Assembly (NCBI RefSeq): GCF_013449685.1
Contig: NZ_JACDSF010000023.1
Span: 1-61,194 of the forward strand
Direction: 5' to 3'
Length of the DNA stretch: 61,194 nucleotides
Source of the DNA: Pectobacterium brasiliense
GTDB lineage: Bacteria; Pseudomonadota; Gammaproteobacteria; Enterobacterales; Enterobacteriaceae
Part shown: in pieces, positions 7,410-15,941 of the stretch
Numbering within the stretch: the stretch's first letter is position 1
How the letters are laid out: the number at the start of each line of letters is the position of its first letter
Made by a program: the position numbers and the translations under genes
Notes under the pieces: model-generated
The model's input: only the letters and a program-made list of their open reading frames with translations
Databases searched by the model: none
Told to the model about the DNA's origin: nothing

Positions 7410-8372
7410 CTATTTCTTACTTTCATTATCTGGATTGCTAAAAGAGTTATTTTCACCATACTTTCGGTTTCTAAGCCACACAGGATCGTGTTTTTCCTTA
7501 TTAAAGGACCACGCACCGATTGGATAGCGTTTAACCAATGCGCCGTTGATCCCAATATCAACGTTAGTAAGCCCATATGTGCTACTTTTCGTAATATAGG
7601 CATTAGGGCTGCAAACCCCAGTATCATACTGTTGCCAGGATTGAGTATCGCCACGATTTACAATATACAAATCACCAAAAGAGCAACCACTCTTCGATAC
7701 CCGATTAAAAACGGCAACATGAAATTTTGCACTAGCAATCAGTACACATGTGCTGTTTGAACCGCCACAGGCTTGCCAGAGCGTGTATCCATTCTTATCA
7801 GTAAATTCCCAGATACTGTTAGGTGGCGGAGCATCTGGATTGTTATTGGCAACAGATTTATTCGCTTCCGCAATACGCTTTGCGGTCTCCTTTTTCTCGA
7901 TTTCGTCCGCAAACAATATTTTCTTTTCCTCCTCTCCGGGTTCACCAAGGAACCCTTTTCGCTCACCAAAGTAATACCCTAAAACGCGATGCTCTGTAGG
8001 TTGATACAGAAAATTGAGATAATGTTCACCACAATTATGTGCTTCACACATCGAGCCCTTCAACCAAATTTTCCCTGCTATTTCAATGGGAAATAATGGG
8101 CTTTCTGGACCGTCTAACGGTGTGTTATCTTCCATCAAATTCTTCAGGCCTACCTTGTCCAGACTGGCATCGATATCCTTTTTATACTGGGGATCGCTGT
8201 TGTAGAGTTCTGAGGGGTAAGGACAGGTATTTTGGATTGTGTTTCCAACACTGCTTATCTTACATTGTAATGCTTCGCTTGCTGTTTTTATATTATTCGC
8301 CGAACTGGGGGGAATACTCAGAAATGGGGCAGACATTGCAACCCAGAGGGTATTTCTGATATAGATATTCAT
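7410..8372 (-). CDS. Exported protein with an Ivy (lysozyme inhibitor)-like domain
   Basis: The 320-residue protein has an N-terminal export signal (hydrophobic to about residue 21, ending near SSANN). Residues about 40-145 resemble Ivy, the periplasmic inhibitor of C-type lysozymes. A hexapeptide loop CEAHNC at 109-114 corresponds to Ivy's CKPHDC loop, is followed by GEHYLNFLY, and then FLGEPGEEE matches the family's WLGxPxxE ending. The rest (about 150-320) is a charged linker and a second domain with four cysteines that I do not recognise. RBS AAGGAAAC precedes the ATG at 8372. It is the only clearly exported product in the yfj-type block. Lysozyme inhibition is inferred and has a moderate chance of being right. 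Confidence 0.65.
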   Translation of the reverse strand: MNIYIRNTLWVAMSAPFLSIPPSSANNIKTASEALQCKISSVGNTIQNTCPYPSELYNSDPQYKKDIDASLDKVGLKNLMEDNTPLDGPESPLFPIEIAGKIWLKGSMCEAHNCGEHYLNFLYQPTEHRVLGYYFGERKGFLGEPGEEEKKILFADEIEKKETAKRIAEANKSVANNNPDAPPPNSIWEFTDKNGYTLWQACGGSNSTCVLIASAKFHVAVFNRVSKSGCSFGDLYIVNRGDTQSWQQYDTGVCSPNAYITKSSTYGLTNVDIGINGALVKRYPIGAWSFNKEKHDPVWLRNRKYGENNSFSNPDNESKK

Positions 8373-8390
8373 CGTGTTTCCTTAAACTTA

Positions 8391-8416
8391 AATAGAGCTG
8401 AAATATCAGCTCTATT
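8391..8416 (-). terminator. Perfect 11-bp hairpin between two island genes
   Basis: AATAGAGCTGA (8391-8401) and TCAGCTCTATT (8406-8416) pair perfectly around AATA. It lies seven bases past the stop of the 71-residue gene and is followed on the minus strand by TAAGTTT, which fits a weak intrinsic terminator. Confidence 0.5.
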
Positions 8417-8423
8417 GAAATAA

Positions 8424-8639
8424 TTAAATGTCGCCACGATCCCGGAGGATTTTTCTCGCTAGCCTTTTTTCCATGTCAGTTGCACTACTAAAGAAACCAT
8501 CATCATTCATGATTTTCTTTAGCTCAGCACTGCTTTTTCCATCCAGTTTTTCGTGGGTTTCTTTCATTTCACGAACATTACCTAATGCATCTTTTGCTGC
8601 CTCTTTGGCTAATTTTCCTGCTGCATCCCAAAATCCCAT
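8424..8639 (-). CDS. Small charged helical protein of unknown function
   Basis: The 71-residue product (MGFWDAAGKLAKEAAKDAL...) is rich in Lys, Glu and Ala and is probably helical throughout, with an amphipathic start. It has no cysteine pair, signal peptide or membrane segment. AAAGGAG eight bases before the ATG at 8639 makes this a convincing gene despite its size. It stands between the yfjR-like WYL regulator and the Ivy-like exported gene and is closed off by its own hairpin at 8391-8416. I do not recognise the family and do not assign a function. Confidence 0.65.
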   Translation of the reverse strand: MGFWDAAGKLAKEAAKDALGNVREMKETHEKLDGKSSAELKKIMNDDGFFSSATDMEKRLARKILRDRGDI

Positions 8640-8695
8640 AGTCTTCTCCTTTGTGCTTAATGATTGGTTAACGCGTTAGTAATTATTGGATCGTC

Positions 8696-9430
8696 TCAGC
8701 TTTCATTTTCCTGGCAGATAATTTCTGCTACTGGTGCAGAGACAGTAGCGAATGCTGACATCACTTCGCGGATAAAACGAAAGTGTGGCAGCGCAGTAAT
8801 GAAACTCGGGGTTGCCGTAAGTCGATAAATCACCTCACTGCGTGTATAGGTTTCTTTCGAGAAAGTGACAGCATGTATATCCGTTAGCGGAAAAACTGCG
8901 ATGCGCCCCTGATATTCTCCTGTCAAATACCAGCATCCAGTCAATAGAATCAGGCGATAAGGGGCTAACCTCTCACAGCGATTACCATCAGCTAAAAGGC
9001 ATACGCGTTGTTTCTCCGTAATGGCGGTGGCAAGTCGATAGAAGGAACCAGACAGTGACGTAGTCGCTGTATTCGGGACACCATGCCAGATAAGGCATGG
9101 TGCATCATCACTGCCAGCCAGCAGGATGTTTACCAGGCGACTATCAAGGTCTGGGAACATACCAGCGACACCGGATTGACGGGCAAATGTCAGTGCTACC
9201 TGATCAGGATGAACAATGTTATGCCCTGTGAGCAGTCGGCAATTTCCGCTGTTATATTCCAAATCCAGATACATCAGACGCTCACGGAAATCCCGGCGCA
9301 GAGTACGTACTGACACGCCAAATTCAGCGGCCAGTTTACTAACATTTAACGTTTCTCCGGCCAACAGACGGCTGATGATCAACGACAACCTGATAGCCAG
9401 ACGATCATAACGACGCTCTGCCTTAGGCAT
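8696..9430 (-). CDS. WYL-domain transcriptional regulator (YfjR-like)
   Basis: The 244-residue product has an N-terminal DeoR-like winged helix (about residues 8-60; recognition part FGVSVRTLRRDFRERL) and a C-terminal WYL-type domain (about 110-185, with YRLILLTGCWYLTGEYQGRIAVFPLTDI). WYL proteins usually bind nucleic acid or nucleotide ligands and act as repressors, often of defence or mobile-element genes. The start at 9430 has GGAGAT upstream and is preferred to 9448. Its place after the DUF932 gene repeats the yfjP-yfjQ-yfjR order of CP4-57. It is distinct from the second WYL regulator in the island (11774-12676); their sequences differ widely. Confidence 0.88.
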   Translation of the reverse strand: MPKAERRYDRLAIRLSLIISRLLAGETLNVSKLAAEFGVSVRTLRRDFRERLMYLDLEYNSGNCRLLTGHNIVHPDQVALTFARQSGVAGMFPDLDSRLVNILLAGSDDAPCLIWHGVPNTATTSLSGSFYRLATAITEKQRVCLLADGNRCERLAPYRLILLTGCWYLTGEYQGRIAVFPLTDIHAVTFSKETYTRSEVIYRLTATPSFITALPHFRFIREVMSAFATVSAPVAEIICQENES

Positions 9431-9645
9431 GATTTCATCTCCGTACAAAGTTAACTGACTAAAAATAGATATGAATACTTTAACGAGGGGGATGGTCAGG
9501 GTATGGACACGATGAAAAATATTTTTATTTCAGAGGTAAGGCAGGTGTCACGCGGGTTGGCTGGATAAAATTGCGTTTTCTTGTTCTATCCCGAGGATTT
9601 ATGCGGACAGGATGTGTCCGTATTGGCAATCCCTGTTAATGTTTA

Positions 9646-10482
9646 TCATACTGGCAAACGCCCTTGTTCATGTGCCAGCATGGTTTCCGCCATCACCCAC
9701 AGCGCCCGGTTGAGTTTGATATCGCCATCAATCCCTTTGACTGCTCGTGTCCGGGCCTGCCTGCCCTGCACGGAGCGACCGGTCAACCCGCCTTTTATCA
9801 GGTTCTCCTGTACCCGTTGATAGGTGGTCCACAGGTCGTTGGACTCATCCTGCCAGCGGCGTGGAGCCAGTATCTGAGCTGCTGTGACCGGCTGGTGGTC
9901 TTCGCCAAAGCGATAGGTCAGTGCCGCCTTTGCCAGCGCTACCTGAGCCGGTGGCGGCAACAACAGTGACTGCATGGCATCCCGCTTCTCATCAATATGT
10001 TCAAAGGTATCCAGTACCTCATAAGCCCCTTCAATCACCCGCTCAACCACATCACCTTTATGTGGCACCCGAACCTCACCCAACGATTCACCACAAATCA
10101 GGCCGTTCTGGCACACACTGCGAAACAACCCCGGCAGCATCTGATATGAACTTGAGCCGTCATGACTGTTCAGCAAGATAATCTCCGGCACCTGCTGGCC
10201 GGTGATTTGCCCTTCCCGACGCAGGCGTAACATGTGTTTGGTGTGTTCGCGTTTGCCGATATCCCTGACGCGGGTCTGGCAGGCAAAGAAGGGTTGGAAT
10301 CCTTCACGTTGCAGATTATCCAGCAGGGTAATGGTCGGGATACAGGTGTAGCATTCACTGCGCGACGCGTGTTTGTCCTCACTAAACACGCTGGGGACCA
10401 CGCGGAACAGTTCATCGCGTGTTAACGGCCGGTCACGACGGATAACATTGGCAGCACCAAAGCGGGAAGCTAAACGAACCAT
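9646..10482 (-). CDS. DUF932 domain protein (YfjQ/YafZ-like)
   Basis: The 278-residue product belongs to the DUF932 family common on plasmids and CP4-type islands. Features include the N-terminal region MVRLASRFGAANVIRRDRPL, the central EIILLNSHDGSSSYQM, and GLICGESLGEVRVPHKGD. DUF932 proteins have no settled function; some relatives are linked to replication or recombination on mobile elements. The start at 10482 has GAGGAA upstream. It lies 85 bases after the YfjP-like GTPase with a hairpin between, and 215 bases before the WYL gene. That gap contains a small inverted repeat (GGACAGGATGTGTCC at about 9604-9618) without a clear T-run. Confidence 0.85.
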   Translation of the reverse strand: MVRLASRFGAANVIRRDRPLTRDELFRVVPSVFSEDKHASRSECYTCIPTITLLDNLQREGFQPFFACQTRVRDIGKREHTKHMLRLRREGQITGQQVPEIILLNSHDGSSSYQMLPGLFRSVCQNGLICGESLGEVRVPHKGDVVERVIEGAYEVLDTFEHIDEKRDAMQSLLLPPPAQVALAKAALTYRFGEDHQPVTAAQILAPRRWQDESNDLWTTYQRVQENLIKGGLTGRSVQGRQARTRAVKGIDGDIKLNRALWVMAETMLAHEQGRLPV

Positions 10483-10513
10483 AGGAATTTCCTCAGAAAA
10501 AGAATAAACGAAA

Positions 10514-10537
10514 ACCCTGCCGCAAAAGCGACAGGGT
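10514..10537 (-). terminator. Hairpin terminator after the YfjP-like GTPase
   Basis: ACCCTGCCGC (10514-10523) and GCGACAGGGT (10528-10537) form a 10-bp stem with one mismatch around AAAA. On the minus strand it is followed by a T-rich tract (TTTCGTTTATTCTTTTTC). It is placed like the hairpins at 5856, 7213 and 8391. Confidence 0.6.
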
Positions 10538-10566
10538 CAGATGAGAATGAAAAGGTTAGGTGTTGC

Positions 10567-11442
10567 CTAGAACAGCAGTGACCACAATGAGCGGGCGAGC
10601 GACACTATGGTTTGTTTGAGGCTGCCGATAAGCATTTTTAACGGTGCGGGGACGGCAGGCAGCGCAATCATGCTATCAAGTACGTCACCGACCGATTGGG
10701 CAAAATCATTCTGAGCCCGGCTCTCAATCGCCACTGAACGCCAGTCGGGCTGTAACCGGGCTGACAACGGGCTGCTGGCCTTCGGCGGTAAACACTGAAA
10801 CAGCGTATCCACCATTGCTGCCATGCCCCAGCCGGTTTTTACCGATACGGCACAGACCGGATGGATGGGAAAGAAAGTGGAACGCACGGCGACGCGACGG
10901 GCATAAATATTGCCGGACTGATTGAGTGAAGGTTGCTGTGTGTCCCAGCCCCACTCGTGGCAAGGCTCCAGCTTATCTACCTGATTCAGGACAAACAGTA
11001 TCTTGTCACGGTAGCGCTCACCGATAACGGTGCGATAGACATGCTGGTCAACGGAGAGCGCTCGGTCATCGGCCTTGAGCAACCAGAGCACGATATCAAC
11101 GCGGGGCAACCAATGCTGATAGAGCGCAGCATAGTCACGGTCCCGCGCCTCACTCTCACCAACTCCGGGTAAATCAACAAACAGAATGCTGCGTTGCCCC
11201 GATGACAACCGGAACGTAAGGGCGTGTCGGGTACAGGCGCTGTTATTACTGACCGGGGACACGTCCCCCTGAAATAGTGCATTACACAGGCTGGATTTAC
11301 CCGCACCGGTCTTGCCCATGATGCCGATGACGGGTTCGTATTGGATCAGTTGTTCAATGTGATCAATGACGCGCTGGTGCAGGATATCGGGCAATACTGA
11401 CAGCGACGCCTGTATCTCTCGCAGGTTCTCGTGGTTGGGCAT
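10567..11442 (-). CDS. YfjP/YkfA-type Era-like GTPase
   Basis: The 291-residue protein is a P-loop GTPase of the type encoded by yfjP, ykfA and yeeP in E. coli cryptic prophages. The P-loop GKTGAGKS is at residues 43-50, the G3 motif is DLPGVGES and the G4 motif is NQVDK. The C-terminal part ends in a hydrophobic helix (SLARSLWSLLF), which may touch the membrane. Its cellular role is unknown. The start at 11442 begins the minus-strand yfjP-yfjQ-yfjR block; the divergent defence operon starts 332 bases away. It is not closely similar to the two dynamin-like GTPases of that operon, which carry DTPGPNNSQD instead of DLPGVGES. Confidence 0.88.
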   Translation of the reverse strand: MPNHENLREIQASLSVLPDILHQRVIDHIEQLIQYEPVIGIMGKTGAGKSSLCNALFQGDVSPVSNNSACTRHALTFRLSSGQRSILFVDLPGVGESEARDRDYAALYQHWLPRVDIVLWLLKADDRALSVDQHVYRTVIGERYRDKILFVLNQVDKLEPCHEWGWDTQQPSLNQSGNIYARRVAVRSTFFPIHPVCAVSVKTGWGMAAMVDTLFQCLPPKASSPLSARLQPDWRSVAIESRAQNDFAQSVGDVLDSMIALPAVPAPLKMLIGSLKQTIVSLARSLWSLLF

Positions 11443-11773
11443 AAGAATTTCTCAGACAGACAAAACAGTGTGGCGGGTATTGAAAATCGCCACAGATTGA
11501 GGTGTGCATGGGAATAATATCTATCTGAAATTTATTGTAATATTGGTCTCTAAACTATCTGGTAAGGGGTAAGACGTGTACCGGTCAGGAGTAAGTATAC
11601 GATTGCACAAAACAGGGGCGATCTTAACATCCTCAAGTTTTTTATTTTTATGCCGATACCAAACTCTATCCCTGTGAAACTTGAACATATCAATACTTTT
11701 TATTCACTGATGACATAACCTGTCAACGGCAAGGGGTAAGCTCAGTAATATAAGAGCACACAAGGAAAAAGTG
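11443..11773. promoter_or_regulatory. Divergent regulatory region between yfjP-like gene and WYL operon
   Basis: No gene is visible in these 331 bases. They must hold promoters for both directions. The 10-mer AAGGGGTAAG occurs twice in the same orientation, at 11564-11573 and 11731-11740, with a partial copy (AGGAGTAAG) near 11588. The second copy lies about 35 bases before the WYL start and is a candidate operator for that regulator; this is inferred only from repetition and place. Confidence 0.4.
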
Positions 11774-12676
11774 ATGGGCAAGAAGAACCTTCTGTTGGCC
11801 TCGCGTCTGGCCGACATCTTATTACGATTTAACCGCGGTGAAACTTTAACGCTGAACGGGTTGGCAGAAGAATATGGGGTTCATCCACGTACTATTCGCC
11901 GTGACATTGAAGATCGCCTTGCTATCGCTGGCGTCGAAAAAGATACCGTTAAGAGCAGTTATAGTTTACGTGTCGAGTACCTAGGTAAATTTGATGCCTC
12001 CAGTATTGATACTTTCGCTGAGGTTGCTGGTGTTAAAGAATTATTTCCAGCACTAGATAAGAAGATACTACAATCAGTCTTTTATCCAACACCTGAGCAA
12101 AACATCCTAGTGATGGGACATCGTTATATTAAAAATGCACAGCAAACAGAGAATTTCACACGTTTGCAGCAAGCAATTAGTGAATGTCGCCGCATTGACT
12201 TTAGCTACTTTAAACGAGCAGAGCACCACACCTACCATGTTGAACCATATCAGTTAATTAACCATAGCGGCATCTGGTATCTTGCAGCAAATCATAATGG
12301 AAAAATGAAGAAATTCACCCTTAGCAAAATTTCAGCCCTACACTGCACATTTGATATTTTTAAACGATCCAGAATCCTACTCAATGATTTGAAAAATGAA
12401 GAAAGCGTCTGGAGTAATGAGGTTAAATTCGAAGTTGTCATCAAAGTTTCACCTGAGGTTGCAGAATATTTTCAGCGCCGAGATTTAGTCATCGGCCAAG
12501 TAGTAGAAAAAGAACTGACTGATGGAGGATTAATTATCTCCGCTCGTATTTCACATAAAAACGAAGTTTTACCTATCGTGCAATATTGGCTGCCCCACCT
12601 GAGGATCGTTTCGCCAGAAAGTTTACGACAAGAACTAGAAACCACTATGCGTCATTATTTAGGAATACAAGGATAG
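11774..12676 (+). CDS. WYL-domain regulator heading the GTPase/HerA operon
   Basis: The product of about 300 residues has an N-terminal winged helix (about 8-65; YGVHPRTIRRDIEDRL), a WYL domain (about 130-200; RRIDFSYFK and YQLINHSGIWYLAANHNGKMKKFTLSKI) and the C-terminal WCX-like region (about 215-300). This layout matches WYL regulators such as BrxR and CapW that control phage-defence operons. ATG at 11774 is preferred because AAGGA is then eight bases upstream; GTG at 11771 is also possible. The next gene follows after three bases, so it is the first gene of a seven-gene operon and probably its repressor. A repeat at 11731-11740 could be its operator. Confidence 0.88.
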   Translation: MGKKNLLLASRLADILLRFNRGETLTLNGLAEEYGVHPRTIRRDIEDRLAIAGVEKDTVKSSYSLRVEYLGKFDASSIDTFAEVAGVKELFPALDKKILQSVFYPTPEQNILVMGHRYIKNAQQTENFTRLQQAISECRRIDFSYFKRAEHHTYHVEPYQLINHSGIWYLAANHNGKMKKFTLSKISALHCTFDIFKRSRILLNDLKNEESVWSNEVKFEVVIKVSPEVAEYFQRRDLVIGQVVEKELTDGGLIISARISHKNEVLPIVQYWLPHLRIVSPESLRQELETTMRHYLGIQG

Positions 12677-12679
12677 TCA

Positions 12680-13654
12680 ATGGCAGGAATAAAACGCAAC
12701 AGAGCAAAATCGCCAGTAAAAGCTTTTTCAGCCTCTCAACACTGTAGCGTCATTGTTACTGCAACCATGAGTGCGGGAAAAACATCACTGATTAATGCTC
12801 TTCTTGGAGATGATCTGTTGTTTTCAGCAAACGAGGCTGCAACTGCAACGCTCACCCGCATTATCCCTAATCGTAATTTACGCCAGCGGGTTGAGGGTGC
12901 AAGTTATACCGTCTATGGAGAGCTTCACGCGCAGTCGGATAACGTATACAGTGAACTATTGCGTCAATGGAACGATCATCAGGCGGTTAGCAGCATCAAC
13001 CTTGGCTGCCGCATTGCGGGATTGCGCAAAACTGTACGTCCCCTAGCTATCTACGATACCCCAGGTCCAAATAACAGCCAAGATATGAGCCATAAAATAC
13101 TGTTGAATACCGCTCTCGCACTACCAGGCAAAAAACTTCTAGTCTATGTACTCAACGCAACCCAACTTGCAACTCGTGATGATGAGTGTCTATTGCAGGA
13201 AATCAAACAGAATGTGAATCTGACGACCAACGATTCTATTATTTTTATCCTTAACAAAGTCGACGAATTGGACGAAGAGCATGGTGAATCTATAGAGCTA
13301 TTTTTGAATAAATCTCGTGATTATCTTGAACGTATTGGTTTCCGGCAGCCAATTATTATTCCAGCCATGATGCAGATGTCATTAATTGCGCGAAAAATCC
13401 TTAATAGAAAGCCTGTAACCCGTACTCAGCACAGGCGTTTGCAGACGGAATTACAGCGTTTTCATCAGAATAAACATTTGTTTAATCTCGCCTCAAATAT
13501 TCCTGCTGTGATTAAGCGTCAGATCTACGCCGAGTTAAACAGAACTAAACCTGAACATGCGGAATTTGGCATTTTTAATAAAACAGAACTCAATCAATTC
13601 ATCGCTTATAGCGGTATTCGTACCCTTGAGCTTTATATATCACAACATAATTAA
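12680..13654 (+). CDS. Dynamin-like GTPase, short paralogue
   Basis: The 324-residue protein is a P-loop GTPase of dynamin type. The P-loop TMSAGKTS is at about residues 29-36, switch I has NEAATATLTRI, the G3 motif DTPGPNNSQD is at 126-135 and G4 NKVD is at 192-195. It consists almost only of the GTPase domain and lacks the long helical stalk expected of a full dynamin. The next gene encodes a larger GTPase with the same P-loop surroundings and the same DTPGPNNSQD, so the two are paralogues that probably assemble together, as paired bacterial dynamins do. It starts three bases after the WYL gene. Role in membrane or phage response is inferred from family and context. Confidence 0.85.
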   Translation: MAGIKRNRAKSPVKAFSASQHCSVIVTATMSAGKTSLINALLGDDLLFSANEAATATLTRIIPNRNLRQRVEGASYTVYGELHAQSDNVYSELLRQWNDHQAVSSINLGCRIAGLRKTVRPLAIYDTPGPNNSQDMSHKILLNTALALPGKKLLVYVLNATQLATRDDECLLQEIKQNVNLTTNDSIIFILNKVDELDEEHGESIELFLNKSRDYLERIGFRQPIIIPAMMQMSLIARKILNRKPVTRTQHRRLQTELQRFHQNKHLFNLASNIPAVIKRQIYAELNRTKPEHAEFGIFNKTELNQFIAYSGIRTLELYISQHN

Positions 13655-13668
13655 TCTCACGGATAACT

Positions 13669-15927
13669 ATGAATAGCATTTATATAGAACACAACCCATT
13701 TACTGTGGAATCAGTTTTTCTGATTAATGGAACCGAACCCGCCCCTGGCTGCAAATTATCGGACTATAAAGAGGCACGTCTGCAGTTGTGGGTTGAGTCT
13801 CTGTTTAACGAAATTCAGGCTCTACTCAATGGCGAAACGCAGTTCGACGTGACATTTAAAGGGGTGGAATCTGATTATATCGATGTGCAGGGCGCAGCCG
13901 AGCACGCCCGTACAAATGGCATGATAATTGCATTGCGCTGGGAACCGGTGCGGGCAACGGAAGATCGTCTGGACGAAATCAATGCTCTGATGGCAGAGGC
14001 AAAGAAAAATGATCAGTTCAGCAAATACATAGAAGATAATGAACAGGTGCGCAACGATTTTCACGAGGCGTTTAACAACGACTTTAACGTCTATGTTGTA
14101 GCAACCATGTCTTCCGGAAAATCCACGCTAATTAACGCCATGCTGGGGCAGGATTTGCTCCCTGCTGCCAACGAAGCAACAACGGCGACAATCGCACAGA
14201 TTATTGATGATAAAACCACCGGAAGCCGCTTCTTAGCTCGCCGCTTCTCAGTTGAGGGAGAGCAAGAGTCTCATCCAGATGTTTCTATCGAGACGCTTAA
14301 AATATGGAATAGCATGGAAGGTACGCAGGAGATAGAGCTATGCGGCAATATTGTTGCGATGCAGCCACGCGACCATGTACGTCTGGTGTTAACCGATACT
14401 CCAGGGCCAAATAACAGCCAGGATGCAGGCCACGAACTTAAAACTATGAGTTTTATTAAAGATTCGCGCCGTAATCCTCTGATTTTGTATGTTCTAAACG
14501 GAACGCAACTGGGTACGAATGACGATAGAAACCTGCTGAGCCTAGTGGCTGAAACCATGCAAAAAGGTGGTAAGCAGAGCAAAGATCGCTTTATTTTTGT
14601 GGTCAACAAAATGGATGCCTTCGATCCGGAAAGTGGGGAAGATGTGGGGGCTGCTCTGGGGCGTGTAACTGAATACCTGGAAGCCAATGGTATCCGCAAT
14701 CCGCAGGTTTATCCGGTCTCAGCCCATCTAACCCGCCTACTGCGCAAACATCCCGACAGCCTGACCAAGAAAGAGCGAGGAGATTTACACACTCTGACAG
14801 AGCTGTTTGTTGAAGAGCCGATGATGGATTTCCCGTCCTATATGCCACTGACCTCACGCGTGCGCCGCAGCCTAGAAGAACGTGGTTTGAGCGGTGTTCT
14901 GAAACGTAGCGGCCTTCCTGCCGTAGAAGTGATGATTGATGAATACATTGATAAATATAATGTCCCAACTCGCCTGAACCGTGCCTATACCGCTCTGCAC
15001 CGTGCTATTAGTCTCGGGATGAAAGAGACACAATTGGCCGAACAACTCCAGCGAGAGGAAAGCGAACTAGCATTGATTAACGATGAGATCATCTTGCTGC
15101 GGGAACGTCGTAAGAAAGGGCTGGACACTGAAACGTACAAGGATCGCGTGCGCCGCGAAGGTAAAGGTTTGCCGAAATTCGTTGGTAGCTCATTCTCCAC
15201 GTCGGATGCAAAATTCCGTGGCATATTGAATGAATTGAGTAACACCATTAGCTCTCAGGGTGAAGTGGATGCTAGCCGCGCGCAGATTGAACTCAGCAAT
15301 GCAGAACGCCAGCTTTCTTTCTTACATAACGACCTGATTGGCGATTTTGAAACCGTATTCGAAGTAAGCCAACAGCACATAAAAGATGAGCTAAATGATG
15401 AGTACAAGAAATTTATTACGAGTATTTTTGACGAAACCCGCCAACTATCTCTCCCTATGCTACAGGGACTGAAAGAGAGTATTCAGGGGGTATCACTCAA
15501 TCTCGACCTTAATGACCGTGACATTCAAATAAAACAGGTGGTCAGCGGGCAGAGAGAAGTCAGCAATTCTCGCTGGTATAACCCTTTTTCTTGGGGAAGT
15601 ACTCGTACTGTCTACGAATACCGAGATGTCAAATACGTAGATATGAACGATGTCTGGAAACAGAAAAGAACGCTGGTTGAAAGTGCATTTAACGACTTAC
15701 GCAGTTGTGCTCTTGAAAAATTTGAAACCGATAAAAACAAACTGGTAGAGAATTACCTAGCCTTTATTGAACGTGAATTTAACGAAAAATTCGACGCGCT
15801 GGTCAATGCTCTCCAGACACAGCTCACCGACAAAGAAAAGCGTGAGGAAGCGATTAACGAAGCAAAAGAGCAGCAGCGCTGGATTAATGATTTCAAAACA
15901 AAGCTTGATAATACGCTAGCTATCTGA
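13669..15927 (+). CDS. Dynamin-like GTPase, long paralogue with helical stalk
   Basis: The 752-residue protein has a unique N-terminal segment (about 1-110), a dynamin-type GTPase domain (about 125-420) with P-loop TMSSGKST at 146-153, G3 motif DTPGPNNSQD at 243-252 and NKMD at 313-316, and a long helical, charged C-terminal half (about 440-750) that should form the stalk. Around residue 635-650 is an aromatic loop (SRWYNPFSWGSTRTVYEY) that resembles a membrane-contact or hinge insert. Bacterial dynamins bind and remodel membranes, and some protect cells during phage infection. It follows the short paralogue by 14 bases and is in turn followed within 15 bases by a tail-anchored protein, so a membrane-bound complex is likely. 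Confidence 0.87.
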   Translation: MNSIYIEHNPFTVESVFLINGTEPAPGCKLSDYKEARLQLWVESLFNEIQALLNGETQFDVTFKGVESDYIDVQGAAEHARTNGMIIALRWEPVRATEDRLDEINALMAEAKKNDQFSKYIEDNEQVRNDFHEAFNNDFNVYVVATMSSGKSTLINAMLGQDLLPAANEATTATIAQIIDDKTTGSRFLARRFSVEGEQESHPDVSIETLKIWNSMEGTQEIELCGNIVAMQPRDHVRLVLTDTPGPNNSQDAGHELKTMSFIKDSRRNPLILYVLNGTQLGTNDDRNLLSLVAETMQKGGKQSKDRFIFVVNKMDAFDPESGEDVGAALGRVTEYLEANGIRNPQVYPVSAHLTRLLRKHPDSLTKKERGDLHTLTELFVEEPMMDFPSYMPLTSRVRRSLEERGLSGVLKRSGLPAVEVMIDEYIDKYNVPTRLNRAYTALHRAISLGMKETQLAEQLQREESELALINDEIILLRERRKKGLDTETYKDRVRREGKGLPKFVGSSFSTSDAKFRGILNELSNTISSQGEVDASRAQIELSNAERQLSFLHNDLIGDFETVFEVSQQHIKDELNDEYKKFITSIFDETRQLSLPMLQGLKESIQGVSLNLDLNDRDIQIKQVVSGQREVSNSRWYNPFSWGSTRTVYEYRDVKYVDMNDVWKQKRTLVESAFNDLRSCALEKFETDKNKLVENYLAFIEREFNEKFDALVNALQTQLTDKEKREEAINEAKEQQRWINDFKTKLDNTLAI

Positions 15928-15941
15928 GGATGGAATTTTCA

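Noticed and set aside
9646..9969. Plus-strand frames opposite the DUF932 gene
   Set aside because: Shadow frames of a recognised minus-strand family member.
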